A stretch of DNA of 64,000 nt, taken from contig NZ_JAATUR010000010.1 of assembly GCF_011881725.1 (NCBI RefSeq), positions 41,138 through 105,137 of the forward strand, given 5' to 3'. The translations under genes were made by a program, and so were the position numbers. The notes beneath the pieces are model-generated. The model made no database searches, was not told the origin of the DNA, and worked only from the letters and a program-made list of their open reading frames with translations. The DNA is from Escherichia coli. GTDB lineage: Bacteria; Pseudomonadota; Gammaproteobacteria; Enterobacterales; Enterobacteriaceae. Of the stretch, positions 8,171 through 17,458 are shown piece by piece; position 1 is the stretch's first letter, and the number at the start of each line of letters is the position of its first letter.

Positions 8171-10418
8171 GTGGCAGCTCCGGGCCAGCGTACTTCTCCA
8201 GCCACGCCAACGCCGTGTTACCCGCGCATCCATTCCCCAGCCGTGAGCTGGGGATATCTTTGGTCAGAACGTTCACCGCACCGTTTTTACAAATGCCGCC
8301 AGCGGTTAAATCCAAATCCGGCCATGCCCCTTCGTGAATACAAATCACGCCAGGTTTAATTCCCTCGCTAATGACCGCTCCGGCAAGAATTTGCCCGCGC
8401 GAGTTCCACACACGTACCGTGTCGCCCTCTTTTATACCACGCGCTCGTGCATCATCAGGATGAAGGGTGACAGGTTCACGGTTTGCCACCGCGTACAATT
8501 CGCGAAGTGAACTGTAATTCAGCTGGCTGTGAAGACGATGCGCCGGATGGGCAGAGAGAACTTGCAGCTGCTCCACCCCGGCATTCCCATGCCATTCGTC
8601 CGGCTCCAGCCACATTGGATGTCCCGGACAATCCGGGTAAGCGTAATCGGCAATACGCTGCGAGAAGATTTCAATCTTACCACTGATAGTTTTTAACGGA
8701 TGCGCCTGTGGATCGCGGCGAAAATCGGCGAAGCGAATAAACCGCTCACTGCCTGGGTCTTCCGGCATCTCAATGAATTGGTTGGCTTGCCAAAACGCGT
8801 CAAACGGTGGCAATTCAACCTGCTGACTTGCCCCACGCTGCCTGGCGACGTTATAAAACGTTTCCAGCCATTGCAGCTCAGTTTTCCCTTCTGTGAACCG
8901 TGCGTAGCCCCCCTTCTCCCAACGTTCGCTTAATTCAGCAAAGACGTCGAAATCATTACGTGCTTCATCACGCGGTGGCACCACTTGTTTCATCGGAACA
9001 AGATGCTGATTGCTGTAATCGCCAGTCATGGTGAGATCGTTACGTTCAAACGAAGTGGTCGCAGGCAGAACGATATCCGCGTGTTTCGCCGCTGCCGTCC
9101 AGAAGCATTCGGAGATAATCACCAGTTCTGGTTTTTGCCAGGCTCGAATCAGGCGATTAGTGTCCTGATGATGGGTAAAGTTGGCGCCGCCCGCCCACCA
9201 GATAAAGCGAATATCCGGGAAGTAGCGGTTCATACCGTTGTGTTGATAAGCACCGCCTGGGTTTTCCAGTGCTTCAACAATACGGGCAACAGGGATCTTA
9301 TCTACCGCATCGGTGCCACCCGGCAAGCTGCCCTGCATGGACGAAAGCACCGCAGCGCGGCGCGTGGGGTTACCACCATTGGCAAAATGATAAGAAAGAC
9401 CAAAACCGCCGCCGGGTGTGCCGATTTGCCCCAAAATCGCCGCCAGGGTGACGATCATCCAGTGTTTTTGCTCACCAAACTGTTGGCGTTGCATTCCCCA
9501 GCCTGCCATCAGCATGGTGGTATTTTGATGAAAAATAGACGCCAGTTCGCGGATTTTCTCTGCGTCAACACCACAAATACCCGCCGCCCATTCGGCAGTT
9601 TTCGCAATGCCATCGCTCTCGCCCTGTAAATAAGAGGCGAAGACGTCATAGCCGGTAGTGCAACGTGTCAGAAACTCTTCGTCGTGCCAGCCGTTTTCCA
9701 CCAGTGTATGGGCTATCCCCAGCATCAGCGCAACGTCGGTGCCCATATGGGGTGCTACCCATTCCATTTTATCGCCAAAGAAATCGACGGTTTCCGATCG
9801 CATTGGATCAATGCAGATCAGTTTTTTCCCGCTGTCACGCAGTGCGGAAAAGTAAGAAAGCCCCTGCTCATCGGACGCATTCCACGCAATTTTCAGCGTA
9901 TTTAATGGGTTAGCACTCCACAGCACCACAACATCACTATGTTCCAGCACCAGCGGCCAGCTGGTCTGCTGCTGATAGACTTCGCTGCCGCCCACAACAT
10001 ACGGCATGATCGCCTGTGCCGCGCCGGTTGAATAATCCCCCAAATGACCGGTATAGCCGCCTGCCAGCGCCATATAGCGTTGTAACAAGGTTGACGCTTT
10101 ATGCAGCACGCCGTTTGAACGCCAGCCGTAGGAACCGGCAAAAATCGACGCCGGACCATAAGCTCCACGAATGCGTTTGTGTTGTTGGTGAATAAGTTCC
10201 AGTGCCTCATCCCAACTCACGCGCACAAATTCGTCCTGCCCGCGAATGCCTTGTGGATTTTCCGGTGATGCAAGAAAGCCTTTACGCACCATCGGAAATC
10301 GCACCCGCGTATTGCTATGAACCTGGTCGCGAACCGCACTCTGCAAGGAATTTTCCAGTTCTGTGGTTAACGCACCACGCGAGCTGAAAACTGTTTCACC
10401 GTCGGTTTCAACCAGCAT
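8139..10418 (-). CDS. bisC: Biotin sulfoxide reductase BisC (start uncertain)
   Basis: BisC is a cytoplasmic molybdopterin guanine dinucleotide oxidoreductase of the DMSO-reductase family that reduces biotin sulfoxide and methionine sulfoxide. The cofactor-binding regions [29 protein letters not shown] and [21 protein letters not shown] are intact, and no frameshift is seen over 759 residues. The E. coli protein normally starts 18 residues earlier ([17 protein letters not shown]), and that sequence is encoded here. The codon at its expected start, 8 bases after CAGGAG, is TTA, and no ATG, GTG or TTG occurs in frame between the preceding stop and the ATG at 10418. I therefore give that ATG as the start, with low certainty. 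It overlaps yiaC by 32 bases at the 3' end. Confidence 0.85.
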   Translation of the reverse strand: MLVETDGETVFSSRGALTTELENSLQSAVRDQVHSNTRVRFPMVRKGFLASPENPQGIRGQDEFVRVSWDEALELIHQQHKRIRGAYGPASIFAGSYGWRSNGVLHKASTLLQRYMALAGGYTGHLGDYSTGAAQAIMPYVVGGSEVYQQQTSWPLVLEHSDVVVLWSANPLNTLKIAWNASDEQGLSYFSALRDSGKKLICIDPMRSETVDFFGDKMEWVAPHMGTDVALMLGIAHTLVENGWHDEEFLTRCTTGYDVFASYLQGESDGIAKTAEWAAGICGVDAEKIRELASIFHQNTTMLMAGWGMQRQQFGEQKHWMIVTLAAILGQIGTPGGGFGLSYHFANGGNPTRRAAVLSSMQGSLPGGTDAVDKIPVARIVEALENPGGAYQHNGMNRYFPDIRFIWWAGGANFTHHQDTNRLIRAWQKPELVIISECFWTAAAKHADIVLPATTSFERNDLTMTGDYSNQHLVPMKQVVPPRDEARNDFDVFAELSERWEKGGYARFTEGKTELQWLETFYNVARQRGASQQVELPPFDAFWQANQFIEMPEDPGSERFIRFADFRRDPQAHPLKTISGKIEIFSQRIADYAYPDCPGHPMWLEPDEWHGNAGVEQLQVLSAHPAHRLHSQLNYSSLRELYAVANREPVTLHPDDARARGIKEGDTVRVWNSRGQILAGAVISEGIKPGVICIHEGAWPDLDLTAGGICKNGAVNVLTKDIPSSRLGNGCAGNTALAWLEKYAGPELPLTAFDPPANP

Positions 10419-10624
10419 TGGTCCCCAGTGGGCGGCAGTAAGAACAGAATAACGTGAGGATGAGTTGGCTAAACCGAAGGCTCCTGAAAAGTTAGATGTA
10501 TTTAGCAGTTAAATATTACTTACAAATTTCCGAGTATTCCCAGGAATAATCTTCATGTTCACACGGCATAATCTCCCGCCACGGAAACCGTGGCAAAGAA
10601 TAAAAAGGTTATTAAGGTTTAACA

Positions 10625-11284
10625 ATGAAGAAACGTGTTTATCTTATCGCCGCCGTAGTGAGCGGTGCTCTGGCGGTATCTGGCTGCACAACTAACCCTT
10701 ACACCGGCGAACGCGAAGCAGGTAAATCTGCTATCGGCGCAGGTCTGGGCTCTCTCGTTGGCGCGGGTATTGGTGCGCTCTCTTCTTCGAAGAAAGATCG
10801 TGGTAAAGGCGCACTGATTGGTGCAGCGGCAGGCGCGGCACTGGGCGGCGGTGTTGGCTATTACATGGATGTGCAGGAAGCGAAACTGCGTGACAAAATG
10901 CGCGGCACTGGCGTTAGCGTAACCCGCAGCGGGGACAACATTATCCTCAACATGCCGAACAATGTGACCTTCGACAGCAGCAGCGCCACTCTGAAACCAG
11001 CAGGTGCTAATACCCTGACCGGTGTTGCAATGGTACTGAAAGAGTACCCGAAAACGGCGGTCAACGTGATTGGCTACACCGACAGCACTGGCGGTTATGA
11101 CCTGAACATGCGTCTGTCGCAGCAGCGTGCTGATTCCGTTGCCAGCGCGTTGATCACTCAGGGTGTGGCAGCTAACCGTATCAACACTCGTGGTATGGGT
11201 CCGGCTAACCCAATCGCCAGCAACAGCACAGCAGAAGGCAAAGCCCAAAACCGTCGCGTAGAAATTACGTTAAGCCCGCTGTAA
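10625..11284 (+). CDS. yiaD: OmpA-domain lipoprotein YiaD
   Basis: A 219-residue outer-membrane lipoprotein. The signal peptide ends in lipobox AVSGC, making Cys21 the lipidated residue. A glycine-zipper segment (residues about 35-80, rich in GAGLGSLVGAGIGAL) follows, and then an OmpA C-terminal peptidoglycan-binding domain with NVIGYTDSTGGYDLNMRLSQ and GAANRINTRGMG-like signatures, ending AQNRRVEITLSPL. In K-12, YiaD can act as a multicopy suppressor of bamB defects. It is a single-gene unit, divergent from bisC, with a hairpin just after its stop. Confidence 0.94.
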   Translation: MKKRVYLIAAVVSGALAVSGCTTNPYTGEREAGKSAIGAGLGSLVGAGIGALSSSKKDRGKGALIGAAAGAALGGGVGYYMDVQEAKLRDKMRGTGVSVTRSGDNIILNMPNNVTFDSSSATLKPAGANTLTGVAMVLKEYPKTAVNVIGYTDSTGGYDLNMRLSQQRADSVASALITQGVAANRINTRGMGPANPIASNSTAEGKAQNRRVEITLSPL

Positions 11285-11293
11285 TCCCTTTCA

Positions 11294-11323
11294 TGCCAGG
11301 TGATTCAATCACCTGGTATTCTT
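11294..11323 (+). terminator. Hairpin terminator after yiaD
   Basis: CCAGGTGATT pairs with AATCACCTGG almost without a loop at 11296-11316, followed by a modest T-rich stretch. It lies 12 bases after the yiaD stop. The weak U-tract makes it a moderate-confidence terminator. Confidence 0.55.
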
Positions 11324-11384
11324 AGGTTTTCCTGCTTCATTTTTCAGGCTAAGGTGATCGCCTTATCAGTGAATGGAGAGAAGC

Positions 11385-12359
11385 ATGAAGCCGTCCGTTA
11401 TCCTCTACAAAGCCTTATCTGATGATTTACTGCAACGCCTGCAAGCACATTTCACCGTTCACCAGGTGACAGACCTCACTCCACAGACCGTTGCGCAAAA
11501 CGCGGAGATTTTCGCCGAAGCCGAGGGTTTGTTAGGTTCAAACGAAAATGTTGATGCCGCGTTGCTGGAAAAAATGCCGAAACTGCGTGCCGCATCGACT
11601 ATCTCTGTAGGCTATGACAATTTCGATGTCGATGCGCTTACCGCACGAAAAATCCTGCTAATGCATACGCCAACAATATTAACGGAAACGGTGGCCGATA
11701 CGCTGATGGCGCTGATGCTGTGTACCGCACGTCGGGTTGTCGAAGTAGCAGAACGGGTAAAAGCAGGCGAATGGACCGCGAGCATCGGCCCGGACTGGTT
11801 CGGCATTGATGTTCACCATAAAACATTGGGCATTGTCGGGATGGGACGGATCGGCATGGCGTTGGCGCAACGGGCACACTTTGGTTTCAATATGCCGATT
11901 CTCTATAACGCTCGCCGCCACCATAAAGAAGCGGAAGAACGCTTCAATGCTCGCTACTGCGATCTGGATACGCTTTTACAAGAATCAGATTTCGTTTGCC
12001 TGATCCTGCCGTTAACTGATGAGACGCATCATCTGTTTGGTGCTGAACAATTCGCCAAAATGAAATCCTCCGCCATCTTCATTAACGCAGGACGTGGACC
12101 GGTGGTTGACGAAAATGCACTGATTGCGGCATTGCAGAAAGGGGAAATTCACGCTGCCGGACTGGATGTCTTCGAACAAGAGCCACTGTCAGTAGATTCA
12201 CCGCTGCTCTCAATGGCAAATGTCGTCGCAGTCCCACACATTGGTTCTGCCACCCATGAAACGCGTTATGGTATGGCCGCCTGTGCGGTAGATAATTTGA
12301 TTAATGCGTTACAAGGGAATGTCGAGAAGAACTGTGTGAATCCGCAAGTCGCGGACTAA
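11385..12359 (+). CDS. ghrB: Glyoxylate/hydroxypyruvate reductase B (2-ketogluconate reductase)
   Basis: A 324-residue cytoplasmic D-2-hydroxyacid dehydrogenase that reduces glyoxylate, hydroxypyruvate and 2-keto-gluconate with NADPH. The Rossmann motif [14 protein letters not shown] (about residues 150-163) and the catalytic Arg/Glu/His triad regions [20 protein letters not shown] and [12 protein letters not shown] (His285) are intact. The start at 11385 is chosen because GGAGAG lies 6 bases upstream and gives the usual [12 protein letters not shown]-terminus; an in-frame ATG at 11373 would add four residues. It converges on yiaF, with a shared terminator between them. Confidence 0.96.
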   Translation: MKPSVILYKALSDDLLQRLQAHFTVHQVTDLTPQTVAQNAEIFAEAEGLLGSNENVDAALLEKMPKLRAASTISVGYDNFDVDALTARKILLMHTPTILTETVADTLMALMLCTARRVVEVAERVKAGEWTASIGPDWFGIDVHHKTLGIVGMGRIGMALAQRAHFGFNMPILYNARRHHKEAEERFNARYCDLDTLLQESDFVCLILPLTDETHHLFGAEQFAKMKSSAIFINAGRGPVVDENALIAALQKGEIHAAGLDVFEQEPLSVDSPLLSMANVVAVPHIGSATHETRYGMAACAVDNLINALQGNVEKNCVNPQVAD

Positions 12360-12375
12360 CCGCGACTGCGTGGAG

Positions 12376-12404
12376 AAAAGCCCGAAAACCCCTCGGGCTT
12401 TTAC
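12376..12404. terminator. Bidirectional terminator between ghrB and yiaF
   Basis: AAAAGCCCGA (12376-12385) pairs with TCGGGCTTTT (12393-12402) around a short loop, giving U-tracts in both directions between two convergent genes. Confidence 0.9.
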
Positions 12405-12407
12405 TCT

Positions 12408-13118
12408 TTATTGGGTTGCAGTGACTGCTGTAGTCCAGGCCTGATTAAACGCCTGATGCTGTGCCGGTAATGGCGCAATCAGTTTGTTATATTCACTCGC
12501 CTGCTGCGAAGTCGGGAACTGAATGCCATTCGCCACAAAGCTTACCTGAGTACCCTGCTGGGAAATATAGTCCCCAACCATTACCAGTTGTTGTGTAAAG
12601 GTTTGTGCCGCCGGAATCAACGGTTGTAATGCATCAGCCGGTGTCGTCACCACTTTGGTGAATGCCTGATCAAAGACTGGTTTCAGATCATCAGTCTGTT
12701 TCAGCGCAGAGTGCGCCGCATCGGCCTGCAGCTTCGCATTTTGTAGCTGCTGCGCCAGCACACCCAGCGAACCGTTCATTTCACGCAGTGGACCACTTTG
12801 CGTAACATAATCCTGTGGTACACGAATTGCGTTAACGCTGTCTACTACCGGACGCAGACCGGAATCCATCGCCTGATTCACCTGCTGGGAATAGCCATAC
12901 AGAATCGCGTAATCAGAGACAAAAGGACCAAATTGTTTTTTCTGATCGGCAGTCAGGGTTGGTAGACGTTCACCGCTACGCATTACTGTATTCTGCAGGA
13001 AGTCGATAAACGCTTTACGCTGATCGCCTTCTTTATCAAAACACCCACTCAGGCTAACTACCATTAATAACGCCGCAAGAGGCGCAAACCAGCGAGAGCA
13101 GGACTTTCCTGTCGCCAT
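12408..13118 (-). CDS. yiaF: DUF3053 lipoprotein YiaF
   Basis: A 236-residue lipoprotein of unknown function. The signal peptide MATGKSCSRWFAPLAALLMV leads to lipobox SLSGC (Cys at about residue 26) followed by FDKEG. The rest is predicted alpha-helical, rich in Gln and Ala, and lacks recognisable catalytic motifs (family DUF3053). The ATG at 13118 has AAGGAG 7 bases upstream and matches the usual E. coli N-terminus, so the longer frame from 13178 is rejected. Asp two residues after the lipid Cys is compatible with inner-membrane retention. Confidence 0.9.
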   Translation of the reverse strand: MATGKSCSRWFAPLAALLMVVSLSGCFDKEGDQRKAFIDFLQNTVMRSGERLPTLTADQKKQFGPFVSDYAILYGYSQQVNQAMDSGLRPVVDSVNAIRVPQDYVTQSGPLREMNGSLGVLAQQLQNAKLQADAAHSALKQTDDLKPVFDQAFTKVVTTPADALQPLIPAAQTFTQQLVMVGDYISQQGTQVSFVANGIQFPTSQQASEYNKLIAPLPAQHQAFNQAWTTAVTATQ

Positions 13119-13178
13119 TTTCTTACTCCTTTCACCCAAAAAAAGCGCACAACGACACATGCGTGTCTGACGTGACAA

Positions 13179-13538
13179 GGATAGTCCAGGACAGGCTTGC
13201 AGGATACCCTTTATGAATAATCTTCCTGGGAAAATGATGTAGAAAATGAAGGAAAGTTAATTTGTTGTTTCATTGTTAAAAACAGGCATTGCTATTGCGT
13301 TTTTTTAGCCAGGACTTTACTTCTCTTTGGTAAGTGAAATTTTCGGAATATTTACAATCCAGGATTCTGCTAAATATATCGGCATTAATCATATCGTTAG
13401 GTAACTATAAGCCACAGTTATTGATAAGCTGAATCGAATCACACTCTGGCTGCTTCCCGCTGAGTCTGTGTTTCCCAACTATTCTTAATGAGCTTCGATG
13501 AAATTCACGATCCCGCAGTGTGATTTGAGGAGTTTTCA
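13179..13538. other. Intergenic region yiaF-yiaG without a supported gene
   Basis: This 360-base stretch between divergently transcribed yiaF and yiaG is AT-rich in its middle and holds no reading frame, tRNA or repeat that I can support. It should contain the promoters of both genes. The yiaG ribosome site TTGAGGAG is at its right end. Confidence 0.6.
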
Positions 13539-13829
13539 ATGGAATATAAAGATCCAATGCATGAGCTGTTGAGCAGCCTGGAACAAATTGTTTTTAAAGA
13601 TGAAACACATAAGATTACCCTGACGCACAGACCAACGCCCTGTACCGAGATTGAGCAATTACGCAAAGGCACTGGGTTAAAAATTGATGATTTCGCCCGG
13701 GTTTTGGGCGTATCAGTCGCCATGGTAAAGGAATGGGAATCCAGACGAGTGAAGCCTTCTAGTGCTGAACTAAAATTGATGCGTCTGATTCAGGCCAATC
13801 CGGCATTAAGTAAGCAGTTGATGGAATAG
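13539..13829 (+). CDS. yiaG: HTH-type transcriptional regulator YiaG
   Basis: A 96-residue protein with a C-terminal Cro/CI-type helix-turn-helix at about residues 45-80: IEQLRKGTGLKIDDFARVLG followed by VSVAMVKEWESRRVKPSS. It resembles the antitoxin-like MqsA/HigA C-terminal DNA-binding domains, but there is no adjacent toxin frame. In K-12 it is an uncharacterised regulator. A GAGGAG ribosome site lies 7 bases before the ATG. It ends just upstream of the cspA promoter on the same strand. Confidence 0.9.
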   Translation: MEYKDPMHELLSSLEQIVFKDETHKITLTHRPTPCTEIEQLRKGTGLKIDDFARVLGVSVAMVKEWESRRVKPSSAELKLMRLIQANPALSKQLME

Positions 13830-13913
13830 AGTTTTATTTACTTTTTTGATGCTTACGGTCCTGATGACAGGGCCGTTTTCCGACCGGGTAATCATAAATT
13901 TGAAAAATAATTG

Positions 13914-13942
13914 TTGCATCCACCTCCAATGCGTGGCTTAAT
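13914..13942 (+). promoter_or_regulatory. cspA promoter
   Basis: TTGCAT (13914-13919) and CTTAAT (13937-13942) are separated by 17 bases, with an AT-rich UP-like stretch (TTTGAAAAATAATTG) immediately upstream. The known cspA transcript would start at about 13951, placing a 159-base leader before the ATG. Confidence 0.85.
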
Positions 13943-13950
13943 GCACATCA

Positions 13951-14109
13951 ACGGTTTGACGTACAGACCATTAAAGCAGTGTAGTAAGGCAAGTCCCTTC
14001 AAGAGTTATCGTTGATACCCCTCGTAGTGCATTTCCTTTAACGCTTCAAAAATCTGTAAAGCACGCCATATCGCCGAAAGGCACATTTAATTATTAAAGG
14101 TAATACACT
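13951..14109 (+). promoter_or_regulatory. cspA 5' leader RNA thermosensor with cold box
   Basis: The 159-base leader begins ACGGTTTGACGTACAGACC. The cold box TGACGTACAGA is at 13957-13967, and an AAAGG ribosome site sits before the cspA ATG. In E. coli this leader folds differently at low temperature, exposing the translation start and stabilising the mRNA on cold shock. Length and cold box agree with the K-12 leader. Confidence 0.92.
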
Positions 14110-14322
14110 ATGTCCGGTAAAATGACTGGTATCGTAAAATGGTTCAACGCTGACAAAGGCTTCGGCTTCATCACTCCTGACGATGGCTCTAAAGACGTGT
14201 TCGTACACTTCTCTGCTATCCAGAACGATGGTTACAAATCTCTGGACGAAGGTCAGAAAGTGTCCTTCACCATCGAAAGCGGCGCTAAAGGCCCGGCAGC
14301 TGGCAACGTAACCAGCCTGTAA
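14110..14322 (+). CDS. cspA: Major cold shock protein CspA
   Basis: A 70-residue OB-fold nucleic-acid chaperone that melts RNA structure on cold shock. RNP1 (KGFGFITP, residues about 16-23) and RNP2 (DVFVHFSAI, residues about 30-38) are intact, and the sequence matches E. coli CspA ([19 protein letters not shown]). It has its own promoter, cold-responsive leader and terminator, so it is a monocistronic unit. Confidence 0.99.
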
Positions 14323-14349
14323 TCTCTGCTTAAAAGCACAGAATCTAAG

Positions 14350-14378
14350 ATCCCTGCCATTTGGCGGGGATTTTTTTA
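14350..14378 (+). terminator. cspA terminator
   Basis: ATCCCTGCC pairs with GGCGGGGAT around ATTT, followed by seven T residues. It lies 28 bases after the cspA stop and overlaps the last bases of the convergent YidD-like gene. Confidence 0.92.
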
Positions 14379-14747
14379 TTTGAAAAAATGCTTTAAATGT
14401 AGAGAAGAACAGTCCCAGGAATAATCCAGATCCGGCACCGGGATGTGGCAATCACGACAGACCGCACCATCACACCCGGTACAATCACAATCATAATTCT
14501 TCTTTTTACGTATAACCTCGTTCAGGAGCTGCCTCTGCCGGATTGTCTGTGCCGCAAGTCGGCAATCTGCAAAACGCTGACGTATCTCGCCCCATCCTGC
14601 AATAACACCTTTCTGTTGAATAATATCTTTGACTGCTCCCGAACATCCCTGCGTTTGATACAACACACTGTAAGCACAGCGATATCCTTTACGAGGAGAA
14701 AGATGTCGTTGATAAAGCATTATCATCAGTAAAAGCAGTTTATTCAT
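14376..14747 (-). CDS. YidD-like membrane protein insertion factor homologue with Cys-rich tail
   Basis: A 123-residue protein not part of the K-12 gene set as I remember it. Residues 1-65 resemble YidD: LLLLMIMLYQRHLSPRKGYR matches the amphipathic N-terminus and YQR-x-x-SP motif, and the region ending GVIAGWGEIRQRFADC matches YidD's GVIKG...C stretch. The usual CRFxPTCS core is altered to CAYSVLYQTQGCS, with extra residues between the cysteines. After a basic linker comes a tail with cysteines spaced YDCDCTGCDGAVCRDC, suggesting metal binding or disulphides, which YidD lacks. An unusually clear CGGAG ribosome site lies 5 bases before the ATG. It is convergent with cspA and downstream of hokA. 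The function is inferred only from family resemblance. Confidence 0.7.
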   Translation of the reverse strand: MNKLLLLMIMLYQRHLSPRKGYRCAYSVLYQTQGCSGAVKDIIQQKGVIAGWGEIRQRFADCRLAAQTIRQRQLLNEVIRKKKNYDCDCTGCDGAVCRDCHIPVPDLDYSWDCSSLHLKHFFK

Positions 14748-14904
14748 GAATGCTCCGAACCATTCCTGTTCCTGATTAAAAACTTATCTAATAGCCAAAT
14801 CCATTCGTATTTTTTAAGAAACATTCATTCAAGAAATAAATTAGGGTGCATTGAGAATACCCAACACCGTAAGAAAGGCGGGAATAACTTCCCGCCAAAG
14901 ACTC

Positions 14905-15057
14905 TTACTCTTTCAAATTGCAGGCTAAAAATGCCGCCAGCTCATAACTCCCCTGTTTGACATGCAATTCACACAGTGAATCTCTTACCATCCAGGTGAA
15001 AAATAAAAGCGTGAAACAAATCACTATTAAAGAAAGTAATCTATATTTCTGCGGCAT
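14905..15057 (-). CDS. hokA: Type I toxin HokA (small membrane toxin)
   Basis: A 50-residue Hok-family toxin beginning MPQKYRLLSLIVICFTLLFF. It has one N-terminal transmembrane helix (about residues 6-24) and a periplasmic tail with the conserved pattern RDSLCELHVKQGSYELAAFLAC. Hok peptides collapse the membrane potential when their mRNA is translated. The ATG at 15057 gives the standard Hok length. The protein is complete, and no insertion sequence lies between it and glyS, unlike the K-12 locus as I recall it. Confidence 0.88.
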   Translation of the reverse strand: MPQKYRLLSLIVICFTLLFFTWMVRDSLCELHVKQGSYELAAFLACNLKE

Positions 15058-15117
15058 TCCCAGCCTCCTGTGTTGATTTCCAACGAGTAAGAGGCTAACC
15101 TTATGGTGTTCAGGCAT
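14905..15117 (-). CDS. mokA: Regulatory leader-extended frame MokA, overlapping hokA
   Basis: This 70-residue frame begins MPEHHKVSLLLVGNQHRRLG and continues in frame into HokA. In hok/sok loci, translation of the mok frame is needed for translation of the toxin frame, and the antisense RNA blocks mok initiation. Here the mok start lies within the predicted antisense RNA (15108-15158), exactly as this scheme requires. It is chiefly a regulatory frame, not expected to be a separate functional protein. Confidence 0.65.
   Translation of the reverse strand: MPEHHKVSLLLVGNQHRRLGMPQKYRLLSLIVICFTLLFFTWMVRDSLCELHVKQGSYELAAFLACNLKE
15073..15101 (+). promoter_or_regulatory. Predicted promoter of the sok-type antisense RNA
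   Basis: On the strand opposite hokA, TTGATT (15073-15078) and TAACCT (15096-15101) are separated by exactly 17 bases. A start about seven bases later would give an RNA of roughly 50 nt ending at the hairpin at 15123-15158. Confidence 0.6.
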
Positions 15118-15158
15118 AGGGTAGCCTCACTTTGATTTATAGTCAGGTGGGGCTTTTC
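15108..15158 (+). ncRNA. sokA: Predicted Sok-type antisense RNA of the hokA locus
   Basis: An RNA starting near 15108 would cover the mokA start codon in antisense and end at an intrinsic terminator, in which AGCCTCAC pairs with GTGGGGCT (one wobble) before TTTT at 15154-15157. The flanking sequence TTTGATTTATAGTCAGGTGG is characteristic of chromosomal hok/sok loci. Size, position and promoter all fit a type I antitoxin RNA. The exact ends are inferred. Confidence 0.65.
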
Positions 15159-15335
15159 TCTGTCTGCCTTTCGGTGAATACCTGAGACAAACAGTCTCAA
15201 GCACCCGTGACTATTCTAGCTTAATAAGTTCTTTTCTTCTCCTTGATATAATCCTAAAAAAATCTCATAAAATTAATATATGAGACAATCTTTATTCAGC
15301 AGAAGACTATTAAAGGTTGCTCTATTATTTAGCGA
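15159..15335. other. hok mRNA leader remnant and spacer before glyS
   Basis: Bases 15159-15215 continue the hok-type leader (CTGTCTGCCTTTCGGTGAAT and following), which in related loci folds with the mRNA 3' end to keep the toxin message inactive. The remainder to the glyS terminator is AT-rich, with no supported gene. No IS150 or any other insertion sequence is present here. Confidence 0.5.
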
Positions 15336-15364
15336 TAAAAAAAGCCTGCCAGATGGCAGGCTAT
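15336..15364 (-). terminator. glyS terminator
   Basis: On the minus strand AGCCTGCC pairs with GGCAGGCT around a four-base loop, followed by seven U residues. It begins 16 bases after the glyS stop. Confidence 0.93.
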
Positions 15365-15379
15365 TTAATAACGGCGTTA

Positions 15380-17449
15380 TTACTGTAACAGCGAAATATC
15401 TGCAACGCGCAGGAATAATTCGCGCAGTTTCTCCAGCATGGTCAGACGGTTTATACGCAATTCTTTGTCATCAACCATGACCATCACTTTATCGAAGAAG
15501 GCATCAACTGGTTCACGCAGCTCAGCCAGTTCGACCAGCGCATCCTGGTAACGACCTTCCGCAAAGTACGGCTCCAGCTTGTCGCGTAGAACAACCACCT
15601 GCATCGCCAGTTTAATTTCTTCCGGCTCTTTCAGGGTCGAAGCGTTAACGCGATCGCTCAGCACTTCGTCAGATTTCGCCAGAATGTTGGAGACACGCTT
15701 GTTCGCCGCCGCCAGTGCTGCTGCCGCTTCCAAAGTACGGAAGTGCGATACCGCCTTCATACGGGCATCGAAATCTGCCGGACGAGTCGGACGACGCGCC
15801 AGTACCGCCTGGATGGTATCGACGGTGTAACCTTCGTCCTGATACCAGGCGCGGAAACGACCGAGCATAAAGTCGATAACATCATCAACCACGTTGGCAT
15901 TGGTCAGCTTATCACCATACAGACGAACGGCTTCTTCGGTCAGCGTTTGCAGATCAAGGTTGAGGTTCTTCTCAACGATAATGCGCAGCACGCCAAGGGC
16001 CGCACGACGCAGTGCAAACGGGTCTTTGTCACCTTTCGGATGCTGACCAATACCGAAGATACCCGCCAGGGTATCCATCTTGTCAGCAATCGCCAGCGCA
16101 CAAGCCACCGGGTTAGACGGCAGGTCATCACCGGCAAAGCGCGGCTGATACTGCTCGTTCAGCGCCACAGCCACATCTTCCGCTTCGCCATCGTGACGCG
16201 CGTAATGCATACCCATCACGCCCTGAGTGTCGGTGAACTCGAAGACCATGTTGGTCATCAGGTCACACTTGGACAGCAGCCCCGCACGGGTAGCGTGGTT
16301 AACGTCTGCGCCAATCTGTTCAGCGATCCAGCCAGCCAGCGCCTGGATGCGGTCAGTTTTATCGCGCAGCGTGCCCAGTTGTTGCTGGAACAGCACGGTT
16401 TGCAGGCGCGGCAGATTATCTTCCAGACGTTTTTTACGGTCGGTATTAAAGAAGAATTCCGCATCCGCCAGACGTGGGCGCACCACTTTCTCGTTACCAG
16501 AAATAATTTGCTGCGGATCTTTCGATTCGATGTTGGCAACGAAAATAAAGTTCGGCAGCAGTTTGCCGTCGTTCGCATACACCGGGAAGTATTTCTGGTC
16601 ACCTTTCATGGTGTAAACCAGCGCTTCAGACGGTACCGCGAGGAATTTCTCTTCGAATTTCGCGGTCAGCACAACCGGCCACTCCACCAGCGAAGCGACT
16701 TCTTCCAACAGGCTTTCGCTTAAGTCAGCGTTACCGCCAATCTTACGCGCCGCTTCTTCGGCATCGGCTTTAATCTTCGCCTTACGTTCTTCGTAATCGG
16801 CGATGACTTTCCCGCGCTCACGCAGAATTTCCGGATACTGATCGGCGTTGTCGATGGTGAATTCCGGCTCGCCCATAAAGCGGTGTCCGCGAATTACGCG
16901 ATCGGACTGAATACCCAGAATGGTTGCCGGAATAACTTTGTCGCCCAGCAACAGAGTCACGGTGTGCACCGGACGCACAAAGTGTACGTCGCTTGCACCC
17001 CAGCGCATCAGTTTCGGGATCGGCAGTTTCGCCAGCGAAGTCGCGACCATATTCGGCAGCAGTGCTTCAGTGCTTTCGCCCTTCACGTGGGCGCGATACA
17101 GCAGCCATTCACCTTTATCGGTAGTCAGACGCTCAGCCTGGTCAACAGTAATACCGCAGCCACGCGCCCAACCTTCTGCCGCTTTGCTCGGTTTACCTTC
17201 GGCGTCGAACGCCTGGGCAATTGCCGGGCCGCGTTTTTCGATTTCGCGATCAGGTTGCGCTTCCGCCAGGTTAGCCACTTTCAACGCCAGACGACGCGGA
17301 GCCGCAAACCATTGAACGGTGCCGTGTGCGAGGCCAGCGTTATCCAGCTCCGCAGTAAAGTTCGCAGCAAAGGACTCAGCCAGGCTGCGCAGTGCTTTTG
17401 GTGGCAGCTCTTCAGTGCCAATTTCCACCAGAAAAGTTTTCTCAGACAT
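15380..17449 (-). CDS. glyS: Glycyl-tRNA synthetase beta subunit
   Basis: The 689-residue beta chain of the alpha2beta2 bacterial glycyl-tRNA synthetase, which binds tRNA-Gly and contributes to aminoacylation together with GlyQ. It starts [20 protein letters not shown], a family signature, and contains HD-like and anticodon-binding regions towards the C-terminus ([16 protein letters not shown]). Its length is normal and the frame unbroken. The start lies 9 bases downstream of the glyQ stop, so the subunits are co-translated. A long frame on the opposite strand is antisense shadow. Confidence 0.99.
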   Translation of the reverse strand: MSEKTFLVEIGTEELPPKALRSLAESFAANFTAELDNAGLAHGTVQWFAAPRRLALKVANLAEAQPDREIEKRGPAIAQAFDAEGKPSKAAEGWARGCGITVDQAERLTTDKGEWLLYRAHVKGESTEALLPNMVATSLAKLPIPKLMRWGASDVHFVRPVHTVTLLLGDKVIPATILGIQSDRVIRGHRFMGEPEFTIDNADQYPEILRERGKVIADYEERKAKIKADAEEAARKIGGNADLSESLLEEVASLVEWPVVLTAKFEEKFLAVPSEALVYTMKGDQKYFPVYANDGKLLPNFIFVANIESKDPQQIISGNEKVVRPRLADAEFFFNTDRKKRLEDNLPRLQTVLFQQQLGTLRDKTDRIQALAGWIAEQIGADVNHATRAGLLSKCDLMTNMVFEFTDTQGVMGMHYARHDGEAEDVAVALNEQYQPRFAGDDLPSNPVACALAIADKMDTLAGIFGIGQHPKGDKDPFALRRAALGVLRIIVEKNLNLDLQTLTEEAVRLYGDKLTNANVVDDVIDFMLGRFRAWYQDEGYTVDTIQAVLARRPTRPADFDARMKAVSHFRTLEAAAALAAANKRVSNILAKSDEVLSDRVNASTLKEPEEIKLAMQVVVLRDKLEPYFAEGRYQDALVELAELREPVDAFFDKVMVMVDDKELRINRLTMLEKLRELFLRVADISLLQ

Positions 17450-17458
17450 GGCCGCCTC

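Noticed and set aside
13539..13829. yiaG considered as the antitoxin of a type II toxin-antitoxin pair
   Set aside because: The helix-turn-helix is antitoxin-like, but no toxin-sized frame lies on either side; the upstream space is empty and cspA follows.
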